Assembly (NCBI GenBank): GCA_016647705.1
Contig: CM028335.1
Span: forward strand, 12,042,905 to 12,106,904
Length of the DNA stretch: 64,000 bases
Reading direction: 5' to 3'
Source of the DNA: Eucommia ulmoides
Taxonomy: Eukaryota; Streptophyta; Magnoliopsida; Garryales; Eucommiaceae
Shown here: one piece after another, positions 11,741 through 23,720 of the stretch
Layout of the letters: every line of letters starts with the position of its first letter
How positions within the stretch are numbered: the stretch's first letter is position 1
Position numbers and translations under genes: made by a program
Notes under the pieces: model-generated
What the model saw: only the letters and a program-made list of their open reading frames with translations
The model's database searches: none
Told to the model about the DNA's origin: nothing

Positions 11741-11933
11741 TACCAACATGAGTTGGTTCAAGCGTAAGAGATTTGGGCTCCTTAAGCAACATCTCCTGAG
11801 ATCGAATTTTGGGAGGTTATGTACAGAAAATGATCTGTTGGGAGAGGTCACCGTTTCTGACACTCAACAGTACTTTGAGGGATTAGTCACTGCCGACCGT
11901 AGTGCAGAGATACTTGGAAAACTTTTAAAAAAA
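11741..11933 (+). mobile_element. tRNA-derived SINE with perfect 19-bp TSD
   Basis: The 193-bp insert is bounded by perfect direct repeats AAGTGATACCTATAATTTA at 11722-11740 and 11934-11952. Near its 5' end it has GAGTTGGTTCAAGCG (A-box like) and, about 35 bp later, GAGATCGAATTTT (B-box like), matching an internal Pol III promoter. It ends in an A run just before the second repeat. The 71-residue open frame through it is incidental. Length, promoter boxes, tail and duplication together identify a plant SINE; the family is unnamed. Confidence 0.9.
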
Positions 11934-11952
11934 AAGTGATACCTATAATTTA

Positions 11953-12230
11953 TTTAGAGTAACATTTGTATGTCAAGATTTTATTTTCGTTTCGACTTCG
12001 TTTGGTGGAAACAAATTTAATAAATTGGCTGAGAAAAAGCCACGTACATAGTATGTGACCCGACTACCATTATAACTTGATGTTGTAATTTTAAAATTTT
12101 TTCTTCTCTTGCACGTAAGTTTTGAAATATCATAATTATTGGATTAATTTGTAGATCTATGTCTAAACAAGAGACATTGAATGAGGTGGATCATTATGAA
12201 AATAACTAAAATAGCCCTCTTAGGTTAGCA
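11953..12230. other. Intergenic, no feature seen
   Basis: Ordinary AT-rich sequence between the SINE and the LINE/TIR complex. Confidence 0.6.
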
Positions 12231-12248
12231 AAAAATTATCAGTGACAC

Positions 12249-15200
12249 CTTTTATTTTATTTTATTTTTTTATTTTTTTGAAATATCGACAGTGCGAGAA
12301 GAGCTTTATTAACTAAACAAAAAAATACACAATTCAGAAAGGGGCGAAGCCTAATCTCTAAAAATAATTAAAACAATAAAATCTAAAAGAAAATAAAACC
12401 ATAACAAAAAACCATCAAAACTAAAACTTAAAAAAATCCTTTAAGCTTTCAAATGTAATGAAAGCAAAGTTTGTCCAGTCTTAAACATCCACAAACAGGC
12501 GCCGGACATTCTGATTCGGACAAAAAAAATCTGATTTTCTCCACCACTACCAACTTCCGCTAACAAGTCGGCAGCCATATTAGCTTCCCTGTAACAATGC
12601 GAAATAGAAGTATGAACCTTAGATGCCAAATCTTTTATACTTCTAATCAACGACGTTAATCTCCAAGGAACTTAGCTCTCCTAGTCACCATATCAACGAG
12701 CAAGGCATTATCACTGACTATATCTAGGGAGAACTATTCAAATTCATCAAAATACTAAAGCGCAGTCCGAAGGGTTTTAGATTTCACAAGCAAACTAAAT
12801 CCAAAGCCGAGAAATTTAGTGAACCCAAATAAAAGAGTCCCATTAGCATTCTGCAAACTACCGCCTCTGCTAATAAAATTGGAGTTTCCTCTAGCATCCA
12901 AGTTCATCTTTAGTCTATTACACGGTCGACTTCAGTAAATCAACTGAATCGTAGATTTCGTATTCTTAACTGACGGAATAATCTTGGTCTAGGTTTGATG
13001 AATATTAAAAAGAACTTTCTGAACATCACATTGAACCTCATCAAATCTAATCTTATTACGCACTTTTCATATTTCCCAGCACAATATAGAAGGAATAAGC
13101 ATATTACCCACAAAAAAATAAAAAACATCAGAGGGGTAGACCTTTATTATTGCCACCAACCAACCAATCTGCCAAAAATTTTGTCAATCCATTGAGACGC
13201 TCCAAAAGCATTCCTTGCCTTCTTTGCCAAGTCCTTTGCGAAAATAGATGATTAAGATATTCAAACTGAGACCTATAACAACAATTACAATGAGAACAGA
13301 TTTTCACCCTATTCTGCTGAATCGCCTCATCAACCAGAACAATTTGATGAAAAAACCTCCACATAAAGAAATAGATCTTTATTGGAATAGTTTTGTGCCA
13401 AATCTTTTCAAAAAAACGGATAAGCGTCTTGTTGTTTCCTTATAACTTTCCAGACAGTTTTCACTAAAAAAATTCCCGAGTTAGATGTTTGCCAAATCAT
13501 AACATCCTGTTTCGATACACTTAGCACCTAAATATTATCCAGTTCGCTCACATAATTTGTCAGGATAAGATTCTAAGTAAGCTGCATGTCCCATTCACCA
13601 ATAGCTTGCTGGACATCTTTAACTAAAACTTTGAAAGACTCATATTTACCACTGCCAATTCACCCAGCGGAATCGAGATTAGACAAGTATCCCACAAAAA
13701 ATATACATTCCCCTCTCCTACCAAAAATTGATATGGCCATCAGCATAAAATTTTCCTTCAAGTAAAGCCCTCCACACATGACTTTGGTGCGAGAAAATTC
13801 TACACTTAGCTACTGGACCAGGTCTATTGTATTTATCTTTCAAAAATCTAGCGCAAAGAGTTTTATCTTCTCTATATCACCAACAGAGCATCATTTGAAA
13901 AGCCCGAACAACATCCTGCAGATCTCTAATCCCCAGCCGCCGTCCTCAAAAGGGAAACAAATATTTCTCCATCGCTTTCAATGCAACCTTTTAGTTTCAA
14001 GGCTAGATCCCCAGAAAAATTTGGCCAAGATCATTTCCAATTCTCGAATAATAGAGATTGGCGGGGAGATCGCCATGAGCAAATAGATTTTCATACTTTG
14101 AAGTACATGTTTTAAAAGAATAAGACGTCCACCACTAAAAAATAACTTTCCTTGACAACCAGCCACTTTTTGTCTCAACTTCCTGAGTATGTCATCAAAA
14201 ATTGAATATTTTTCATTCCTTTATAAATTGAGCAAATCGGAAAACTACCTAGATTGAATCCTGTATGCCTGTCCAATGACAGTGAGAAGGAGCTAAATTT
14301 TCTAGTAAAAAAATATGACTTTTATCAATATTTACTATCTGGTTTGAACACACCTCAAACTCTCTAAAGAACTTCACCAAATTATCCATAGATTTTTTCT
14401 TTCCATTTAGGAAAACCACCACATCGTTAACATAAGAGAGATGCGAAATCATATTTTCATTCGCCGCCTGAGTGTAATGTTGAATATCTCATTTTGCTAA
14501 TAAATTTTAAGACCCATTGAGAAAACTTCGGTAGGAATGATAAATAGACTGGGTGATGGGGGATCCCCTTGCCTCAACCCTCTCTGAGATTTAAAAAAAT
14601 CACTCACACTCCTATTTACAAGTACAAAGAAATAATTATTCAAAATCACCTTATACACCATGTCGATCCACGTTTAAGAGAATCTGAATTTCCTTAACAC
14701 AATTATCATAAAGCACCAAGAAACATGATTATACGCTTTAGCCATGTTAAGTTTTACAATCACATTTCCCCCTGCACCTTGTCCTTAAATTTTTTCACCA
14801 TCTCTTGCGCTAACATAATATTGTAGCAATCCTATTGGCTAGGATCTTGGTAATCAGCTTATTCGAGAAATTACATAAACTTACCGGGCTAAAGTCAGTA
14901 GCAACTGTGGGGTTCTATTTTTTGGGAATGAGAGCAATCAATGTATTAGTCACACTAGTAGGAAGCTTTGTAACATAGAAAAAGTTAGTCACCATATTGA
15001 TCACATCTTCCTTGATAATCTCCTAGCACATAACATAAAATCTCCTAGTGAACCCATCTGGTCCTGAGGCACTCTCTCCATTAATTTTCTTGACGACCTG
15101 ATGCAACTCTTCTATAACTGGACATTTAACCAAATCCTGATTTTCCCGGTCTGACATCGTTTGAGGGATACATTGAATGTTCTCGCTATACTCTGTGTTC

Positions 15201-15490
15201 GAAGAATTAGAAAGGTAACCTTGGAAATGAGTAACCAAGATATTCTGAATACCATCATCATCCTCTATCCAATCGCCCCTATTGTTTTTTAGCCGTTTGA
15301 TGTACATCCTCTTCCTTTTCTGGTTGATGCACGTATGAAAATATTTCGAATTTCTATCTCTTTCTTTCATCCATTCAATTTCAGATTTTTGTTTCCAAAA
15401 AGCTTCCTCCTGATATAAGGCTTTTGTAAGTTGGGTTTCAATTTCCTATAATTGCGAGACCAAGCTTGGATCAGATGCAACTTGTCTTTT
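12249..15490 (-). mobile_element. 5'-truncated LINE (L1-type), decayed
   Basis: Target-site duplications AATTATCAGTGACAC (12234-12248) and AATTATTAGTGACAC (15491-15505), one mismatch, bound a 3.24-kb insert whose minus-strand 3' end is an A/T-rich tail (12249-12285). Decayed minus-strand frames give, in order, an L1 RT start (RNSKYFHTCINQKRKR and SASGPDGFTRRF, 15023-15370), the RT catalytic region with YVND in place of YADD (14249-14452), the RT C-terminal GGRLILLKHVLQS block (13978-14178), a zf-RVT-like Cys-rich segment (13128-13364) and an RNase H end with HCYREANMAADLLAE (12441-12650). Endonuclease and ORF1 are absent. Many stops and frameshifts mean it is inactive. Confidence 0.85.
12441..15370 (-). 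pseudogene. LINE reverse transcriptase / RNase H pseudogene
   Basis: This is the coding remnant inside the LINE: RT fingers and palm, zf-RVT and RNase H domains in the order usual for plant L1 elements. The catalytic YADD is changed to YVND, and at least five frame interruptions separate the recognisable blocks. No part can be a functional enzyme. Confidence 0.8.
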
Positions 15491-16391
15491 AATTATTAGT
15501 GACACTTCCTGTATTTGAGACGAATATCATGTTAATCCCCTTTCTCTTAATAAATACCAAAGACATCTTTTATATTTTTAATTAGGATAGCTAACCACCC
15601 AAATAGAAGTTGACCGGCGTTGACCTACTAATCTCATCCTTAAATTCCAATTTTACCCTTGTCATACAAAATTTATTGTTGAAATTACTTAATTACCCTT
15701 ACATATTTGTTGACTTTGACCATTTTTTTTTTTATACTTTTTAAAATATTTTTCTCTCTTTCTCATTTATTTAATATATTTTTCGTTTATATTCACTTTT
15801 TTCATTTTTTCTTTTCTTTTTTATTTTTTTTCTCTCTCTTTTTTTTTTATTTTTCTTTCTTTTCTCCCTCCATCTCCTACCTCCATATTCTCTGGAACCT
15901 CCGTTCGCCATTGTCAACAATGTTTTCAACTCTCTTTATCTCGAATATGCCCAAATTCGACGAGGAAACGCCGAATTGCGCAGATCCGACAGTCTATCGA
16001 ATCTAAGGAGGTTTCAGGAGAGAGAGAGAGAGAGAGGGAAATAAGAAAAAGAATAAAATAGAAGAGAAGAAAATGAGGAAAGCGATGGTTGGAGGTGGGG
16101 GTAACAGCGGCGACGGTGGTAGGGTTGATTTGGCTAGTATGGGGAGGGAGAGAGAGAATAAAAAAAATAATTAAGAAAATATAAAATTAAAAAAAAAAAT
16201 CTTAATTAGAAAAAGGTAAAATAGTAATTATTTTTATTTTATTTTATTTTATTTTATTTTTTCTTAAAAGATAAGGGCAAATAAGTTATTGATAATTATT
16301 TTTCTATGATAATGGATCTTTGTGGTATTTGGTAAAAGATAAGAAATTATCATGATATTTGTCTCAAATACAAGGAGTGTCACTGATAATT
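15491..16391. mobile_element. Non-autonomous TIR element, possibly MULE-like, carrying the LINE at its left end
   Basis: The left end (15491 onward, and again at 12231-12248 outside the LINE) reads AATTATYAGTGACACTTCCT then GTATTTGAGACGAATATCATG. The right end (to 16391) is its inverted copy, AATTATCAGTGACACTCCTT then GTATTTGAGACAAATATCATG. The terminal similarity extends weakly to about 85 bp. The interior is T-rich, a (GA)n tract and a short GGTGG-rich stretch, with no transposase. Flanks CTTAGGTTA (left, before 12230) and CTTAGATTT (right, from 16395) may be a degraded 9-bp duplication, which would suggest a MULE. Class assignment is tentative. Confidence 0.7.
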
Positions 16392-17399
16392 TTTCTTAGA
16401 TTTATTGCTCTGAGTTTTTCCATTCAAATATGCTAATCCATATTATTAGACCAAATCTTATTATAATATTAAAATTGGAAGATAAAAGTTTCAAAACAAC
16501 CACAATTGAGATTTGTCTTTTTCTCTCATCTCCTTACTCCTACCAAAATTAAGGGCCAAGATTAATCTCTTACTTATATTAATTGTATTCATTGTAATAA
16601 TTATCCATGTAGTTCATTAATTTTTCTTTCAATTCAAAATGTCTATTTTTAAAAAAATAAATATGACATATAAATTTGGTTAAAAAAATTGTGTTTTCTC
16701 TTTTTTTAATTTCTCTTTTATTGTGACTTTTTTTTCATTGATAATTATTAATAAAAAATTTAATAATAATATTTACTAACCACCACAAAGTGAGAACTAT
16801 TATATTGCTTAAAAGCTAACCTTAAAAATAAAATTAAAAAATCTAAAAAGTAAATAAATAAATAAAATTGTTATTCAAGCACACATTAAAAAGTCAAAAA
16901 ATTATATATCCTCTTGGAACTTAATAGTTAATTTTTTTTTAGCTGTGTATTACTTTATTTCTAGGTGTGAAAACTAATGAGAGTGATCTAAAGTTATTTT
17001 TTTCCACTAAATGTATTATTTTTTTAAAAAATATTATTAAATATGAAATTAAAAGAAACAACACTCTTAATGTTAACAGTCAAATTTTAAATACTATTGA
17101 TATAAATTTTAGTTTAATTTTTTAAAAAGTGAGAGATCAAGGTATAAATGTGTTATTTGATAAATTATAGGTATCGCTGAAATACCCACCCTTAAAATAA
17201 TATTTTCCCCAAATAAAATAGTTGATGTTATAGAACTTGAACCAACTTTTTCTATATTGTAATATATAAAAGGTCACTTTATTTTTAAGGGAAAATCTAC
17301 CTATTATCTTAACTAAAAACACAAAATTCATAAATTATCCCAATTACTAGGTGGAAGCACGTGCGAGACACGTGCCCTCTATCTTGCCCGAAAGCAAAA
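16392..17399. other. AT-rich intergenic DNA, no gene seen
   Basis: Poly-A/T-rich sequence with no coding frame of interest and no recognisable element ends. Confidence 0.65.
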
Positions 17400-17870
17400 A
17401 AAAAGTTTGGAAAGCTTTTATCTCTCTGCTGCAGGGTCAAAATTTCATTAGCGATGATCTGTTCGTTTGGATAAAATAGAACCTCTCAGGAAAGTTGTTT
17501 GACCTTAGTCCCTTCTCCCTCTCTCTCCTTAAATTCATTGCAATTCTCTGGAAAATTCAGAACAGAAACGGTGAAGTCATTAAAGGAATTATGCAAAATG
17601 AATTCATTGTTATTTAAAAAATTAATAGAATAAAAAATGATTTGATTGAAGCCTTTTGTCCTTCAAAAATTTCTCATGAAGGTTATATTAAATCTAATTG
17701 AAATCCTCCAATTTCAGGATTTTTCAAGCTGAATACAGAAGGAAGTACAAAAGAAAATCTAAGAAAATGAGGATTTGGAGGACTGGTGAGAAATCATCAA
17801 GGAGTTTAGCAATCCGGGTTTCATGGACATCTTAGGAGCCCGAATTGAGCAACAACAACAGATCTCTCTA
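17400..17870 (+). pseudogene. LINE RNase H fragment
   Basis: A plus-strand frame, broken by stops, gives a segment like the RNase H linker of plant LINEs: NPPISGFFKLNTEGSTKEN, then GFGGLVRNHQG. These correspond to the usual PP..G..KLN.DGS and GGL.R...G blocks. Upstream residues also look like the pre-RNase H region. In-frame stops and missing flanks show a short dead fragment. Confidence 0.6.
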
Positions 17871-18370
17871 TGTTGTAGATGAGATGGGCAAAGCCTCATT
17901 GTTCATCTACATCACATAGCTATGTTTCTCCAGACATCTCACTCACCGAAGAAGGCCAAGAAGAAGAAATGAAATTGGAGAAACAAATATATTTTTACCC
18001 CTAAATTTTAGATTAGTCTTAAATTGCACTTCAATAAGTGCAATGTGTAACTAAAAAATAGAGGGGGTGTTAATAATTATATTCAAACATAAAAGAATAA
18101 AAATATACATTTTTTAAGGTCATTAATTTCTTTTTACACAAAAATAAAAATAAAAATGGGGTGACTGCTATTTTTCAAAAGACAAATGAGGTTTCTAGTT
18201 TTGAATAAAATAACAAGAGAAATAAATGGTATAAACCCTTTTAAAATATTTATAGATAATAGCTAATGGTTAAAAAAAAAAAGTGAAAAGTTAATCTTTA
18301 ATTTTCAAAAAAAAATTATGACAAATATGTAATTTTACATTTACAAATTAATAGTAACCTAAACTGTGTT

Positions 18371-18371
18371 T

Positions 18372-18412
<41 letters not shown>
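18371..18412. repeat. (TA)n microsatellite
   Basis: About 20 TA units, immediately followed by CTAGCGTATAACCCGTGCC. Confidence 0.95.
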
Positions 18413-18413
<1 letters not shown>

Positions 18414-19796
18414 TAGCGTATAACCCGTGCCTAAAGGTACGAGTGTAAAAAAATAAACTTTAAAAAAATGAATTTTTTGATCTGGCTTCTTTATTTATAC
18501 AACATTCTACACTTGTTTTTATTAAAACATCAACAATAATTACCATTTATACCATTAGAAACTAACAATGAATGTTACAAATACAACACAATCAATATCT
18601 AATAACGTAGATATTCAACTATTAAAATAATACTACAGTTAAACATGAGTTTAATTGAAATAAAATCGAAGCAAAAAATGTTTACTATATATCCGAATCT
18701 CATTACTTTAAACCTACATTTTGCAAATGCAACTACACAATTAATAATTCAAAAAGCAAAATATAGTTCCTTGAAAAAGGATTAAAATTTAAAAAAAACA
18801 CAAACAAATAGAAATAAAAAATTGCAATTTAAAATGAAAAAAAAAAAAAAAAACAAACTCAAATTACTGTATCTACAACTCCAGTTTTGTTCTTCCCTAA
18901 CAAAAACTCATTTACCAACAAAAGCAAGACTATGTAAACCTGTAAAAATAAAAAATTATAAAAACTTCAAAGATAATATGGATCAATAAAAAAAAAAATA
19001 CTATATAGAAAATAAGCAATCAAAAAATAAAAGAATTATAAAACAAAAATAGTTGAGATATACTCCATATCCACATTACGTTACTGACTCATCATAAATT
19101 TGGGAATAGAAATATAGAAATATTGGAACAGATATAGAAATCTAGGAACAGAGATAGAACAAAAATAGAATATGGCTGGAACAAAAACACTAAACAAACA
19201 CCACTTATATAACTTTATTGTTGTCTTTTGAAATTCTTCTTAGGTGTCGTTTGGCAATTAAATCGTTGTTTCTAAAATTGCTTGGAACAAAAACACTAAA
19301 AAAACAGAACCTATAGAAAATATAAAGTGAATTTTTCATGAACTTACTGTTTGGACACAGTAGTTCCCGACTTGTGTATTTAACACTTATTGCTCTCAAT
19401 CCACATTACAACGCCGACTTATCAAAAATCTGGGAATAGAAATACTGAAATATGGGAATTGACATATAAATTAGGGAACAAAAATCTGGGAACAGACACA
19501 AATCAGGGAACAAAACATTCAGGAAAAAAAAAAAACATAAAATACATTTAATAGAATGATAATAAAAATCAAATTGATAAGTCCAAGATTAAATCAAGAG
19601 TAAATTACCCACCGTTAAGGGCAAGGATCAAACCGTTGTAATCTTTTACATCGTTTACCACTAGTGGTGGCAATGAAATTGCTTCGACTATTCAGTCAAT
19701 GAAGAGAGTTTCCCGTGGTGAATGGAATGAAACAAAAATTCTAATTAATAACCCCCCCCCCCCCCAAAAAAAAAAAAAAAAAACTGGAAAAACAGG

Positions 19797-19832
<36 letters not shown>

Positions 19833-21690
19833 AAGAAAAAAAAAAAGAAAATTAATCAAAATTGAATCTTACCTAAAGACACTTATCATATAAGACTCAA
19901 AATTGCCAAAGATAATCAAAATTGAATTTCTCCTTGATCAGTGGTCTAATGTAAATAGTATATTGTATTTTAAAAATTGTAAAAACAACAAAAATATTAA
20001 CCAACAATTACATGAAAAATAACTGAGGTACTTTTAAATGGATCTTGAGTTATGCTTCCTTCACAAAGCCTGCACCGGAACTACCCTACACAAAGTCAAC
20101 AAAAATGGTTGCTTAGAGGCATCCAATTGAGATAATTATGCATGCTATTGTCTGATGATAAAGGATTATTCTATCAAAGAAAAAAATAAAAAAATCATTA
20201 CAATTGAACACAACAATTATACTAATTAATAAATAATTAAAAATAACTTAGGTACCTCTAAATTCTAAATGGACCCTGAGTTATACTTCCTTCACAAAGT
20301 CTGCACCAAAACTACTCTACACAAAGTCAATAGAAATGGTTGCTTAGAGGGATTCAATTGAGACAATTATGCACTCTATTGTCTGATGATAAAGGATTAT
20401 TCTATCAAGGGAAAAATAAAAAAACTATTATAATTAAACAAAATAATTATAATAATTAATAAATAAATAAATCTGACAAAAAATCCTCTTCGGAATTAAA
20501 ATTGAAATTAATTTAACATCTAACCTGAATAGGGGTTCTCTTTTGAATCTCTCAGCCCAACTCTTTGACTCACTATCAGCACACCTAAGGAATGTTTAGG
20601 ACCCTTCACCTCATTGTTTGTCTCGATGTTTACTAAACCCCGGTGCTCTCACCACAACAAAATTGAACCTATATGCAAATCAATTGCAAAGCACATGATT
20701 GAGATGCACTTGCATGGTTTTCCTTAGCCCTAACCAATGACCAACTCTAATAGTAAAAACCTTGAAATCAAGGAACCAAAATAAAGAAAGTTGGGAACAT
20801 AACAAAAACAGAAATTTGGGAACATAAGTGAGATTCAATCGCAAATTGCCGAACAAAGTTTTCAAGTTCAATTTCGTATGAGAAAAGGAAAAAACAATAG
20901 ATCAAACACATAAATCAATTACAGATATGATAAATTGGAAGAGCGAATAATCTAGCATCAATATCATTCAACAAATACTCATGAACTAACCAAGAAAAAA
21001 AACTGACTGAAGTTTCTGAATAAAAACTAAAATCAAATATGATTTTTTAATAGATAAAACATATCAAGGTTCTAGATCTTCACAAAAATAAATAAACATT
21101 TACCTTCAGATCTCGGTTAAAACTAAAATCGAATCTGGGTGATAAATGATAATGGATTTGCCTATGGTTGTGGTGCGGGATGGAAATTGACTTGCATGTT
21201 ATAGAGACAGAGTGAGAAATCCCAATTAAAAAAATTAAAACCCTAATCTGTTAATTAGAACCTCGATCTGGACAGATTTGGCCAATTGGAACCAAGATAT
21301 GGCCAAATCTAGATCTATGAAATTCAGAAAAATAAATCAATTTCAAGGAGAGAGAGAGAGAGAGAGAGAGAGATGTACCTTAGTATCGATGGAAAGAGGC
21401 GGCAATGGAGCAATCGATGACAGAGGCCGGTGGCTGTGGCAATCTCCATGAAGTGAGAAAGAGAGAGACTTCAATTGGTACGATGGAGATACGACGATGG
21501 CTCTGTGACGGTGGTGGTGAAGGTGTGCAATGGTGATGTTCGGAGGTGTGTGACACGGTACTGGAGGCTACGGAACGACAATGGTGGTGGTGGCAACGGC
21601 GAACCGCAAAAAGGACGATAGGGAATGAGAGTGAGAGAGGAGAGAGGAGAAGTGAGAGTGAGGGAGAGGGGACCTGCAATAATTTTTTTT
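18413..21690. other. Repeat-rich non-coding DNA, no gene seen
   Basis: Contents in order: a CTAGCGTATAACCCGTGCC start; two copies of a 'GGGAATAGAAAT / GGGAACAGA' A-rich segment (about 19070-19200 and 19395-19540); a MITE-like end ACACTAAACAAACACCAC (to 19203) and a start GGTGTCGTTTGGCAA (19243); about 14 C followed by about 18 A (19752-19783) and (GA)n (19801-19830); a tandem duplication at 20.0-20.4 kb; and a GA tract with GGTGG-rich sequence (21350-21680). No protein family is recognisable. Confidence 0.6.
20020..20440. repeat. Two-copy tandem duplication, about 231-bp period
   Basis: The block CTTCCTTCACAAAG ... ATGGTTGCTTAGAGG ... TTGTCTGATGATAAAGGATT ATTCTATCAA is present from about 20055 and again from about 20286, with several substitutions between copies. 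No coding potential. Confidence 0.8.
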
Positions 21691-21811
21691 ACCCTAATTC
21701 GGCTTTGATCTTAATTTTTATTATATAGATAGGTTAAAATTGATCGGACGGCCTTAAAATGTCTAGAGTTTTGTCTTTCATCTGACAACCATGAATATAC
21801 CAGTCCTAATT

Positions 21812-21858
<47 letters not shown>
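21812..21858. repeat. (TA)n microsatellite
   Basis: About 22 TA units. Confidence 0.95.
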
Positions 21859-21861
<3 letters not shown>

Positions 21862-21924
21862 AATTTTTTAAACCTTCAAATTAGTTTTTGAATTAAATTT
21901 AATCTTTTTTTTTAAGAGATAATT

Positions 21925-22575
21925 AGTTAGTAGTGCCAATTAGAGAATCCAATCCATAATTTATACTTATTTAATTTTAAGTTGAGTATAAATCCCTTAA
22001 TTGTAGTTTGACTTGTGTTTTAGTCTCATGTTCAATATTTTCTTATATCTTTAATCAAATGTTTCAAATTAAGGTTTGTATTGTCGGAGTTGGCGCTAAC
22101 TGTCGTCACCTGCTAGAAGAGCCTCCGATTGTCAAAGTCCAACCACCAACCATCAATTTTTTTTAGTTACCTATTGCTATTATATTGGCGTACTTTTTAG
22201 TCACTTGCAATATCTTTTTTAATGTATTTTTAGTTATATTTTTATTTACCTGTAATTATTTTTTTTATTTTTTTTTATGTAATTTAAATGTATTTTTAGT
22301 TAAATTTTCGTATATTTTTTGGTTATATTTTATAGTGTATTTTTTAGTTACATTCACGTAATTTTTCAACGACTGATAACTAAAAAAATAATTAAATGTA
22401 ACTAAAAAAATATTACTAAAATTAGATAAATGTAACTAAAAAATCGGCAACCGATACTCGGAATTTTAGTAGCCGGTGTTGGCGGTGGCCAGCAGTAATT
22501 GGTCACACAACCCTAATTAGTGTTTTCATGAATTTTAATAAATGAGACTAAAACTAAAGTACTTATTTAGTTTGA
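21925..22575. repeat. Dispersed repeat, copy B
   Basis: Second copy of the repeat at 7590-8240, same orientation, with the same order of landmarks and many substitutions. Non-coding. Confidence 0.65.
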
Positions 22576-22899
22576 AAATTTTTATTGATTTGATATAATT
22601 ATTAGAACCTCTCACCCACTATTCATTTTTATCCAGATGATTGATTTGCTCCTGAAAATCCTTTTTTTTTTTTTTTTCAAAATTAAGTAGATACAATTAA
22701 TTCTATATATCATGGCATATATATTTGGTGTATATGGTGCAACTATTCAGTATTACCTTTTGGGAAAATATAGAATTTAAAATTCAATTTAACGGTTACT
22801 TTAAATAAGATTTTTTTGCATTTTCAAAGGAATGGTGTTATTAACACACTATGTATTATCACTGGCAGAGGTGTAAGTCGCGGAGATCGAGGATTTTTT

Positions 22900-23720
22900 G
22901 TATTGGGTAATTGTCGTTTTGTTCTTATTTTACAACCACAAGTGAAGGTTTGTTTATAGATTGAAAACAACAATTTACTTAAGAATTTAATAAAATATTT
23001 TTCTGTTTTCATATGTTTGAGATTGGATTCCACAATGTGAATTTCAACATGACATAAAAACAACAGCATGCTTAAGGATGTAACGAAACATTTTGTTTCA
23101 TATGTTTTGAGGTTAAATTCTACAACGTTGATTTCAACACGACATAATTTTTTTTACAACTTATTCCTTTTCAAAACCCCACTGGTTTTATTGATATTAT
23201 TTTTATTTTTTCAGGAACATGGCAGAATCATTAATAATGTTATGCGAAAATGAAAACGCGATCATCATATTCACAATTGATAACAACACAATACTTGCTA
23301 ATCTTGTTCACAAGATTATTTCAAAATGGAATGATTTCTGCAACGGACAATTTGACATGTTTTATTCAATAGATGGACATTCAAATTGCATTATTGCAAA
23401 ATAGAACAATTTCAATAAGATGTGATTTCAATGTTTCTTTATTTCATTTAAGTAAAATTGTGTTTTTTATTGGGTGTTGGTACAACACGACATATGTGTC
23501 AAATCAATACATGACTCATTAGTCATATCTAAACTTGTGAATTTATGTTCTATTTTATTACATTGGACGTGTGGATATCAACATGTCATAAAAAGTATGT
23601 TGATGTCAACACAGTCTTATAACGCGAGAAGACAATTGCAAAACATATTAATAGTTTGTTACACATAGTTCTACTTTTTCATTTATAGTAACATATTGAA
23701 ATCAACACAATATCATGAAT
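22900..23720. repeat. TTCAACACGACAT-type repeated phrases
   Basis: Variants of a phrase containing ATTTCAACANGACATAA recur at about 23038, 23130, 23485, 23577 and 23700, spaced irregularly. The first two sit in units of about 90 bp that also share CATATGTTTNAGNTT. No ends of a known element are visible. Confidence 0.5.
23219..23404 (+). pseudogene. Possible MULE transposase N-terminal fragment
   Basis: The 61-residue frame starts MAESLIMLCENENAIIIFTI and later has SIDGHSNCII. It loosely resembles the PB1-like N-terminus of plant MuDR-type transposases, where a short 'LCEW...' start is followed by 'YSIPGHPNC'-like text. No downstream MULE domain or SWIM zinc finger is found. It could equally be a chance frame. 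Confidence 0.3.

Noticed and set aside
11741..11830. tRNA gene
   Set aside because: A- and B-box-like motifs are present, but no cloverleaf or acceptor pairing; it is the head of a SINE.
11724..11939. 71-residue protein
   Set aside because: The frame lies inside a SINE between perfect target duplications and is not conserved coding sequence.
16060..16170. Captured gene fragment in the TIR element
   Set aside because: A short Gly-rich frame over GGTGG simple sequence; nothing recognisable.
18413..21811. Helitron
   Set aside because: The CTAGCGTATAACCCGTGCC start after (TA)n recalls some Helitron 5' ends, but no 3' hairpin with CTRR or Rep/helicase sequence was found.
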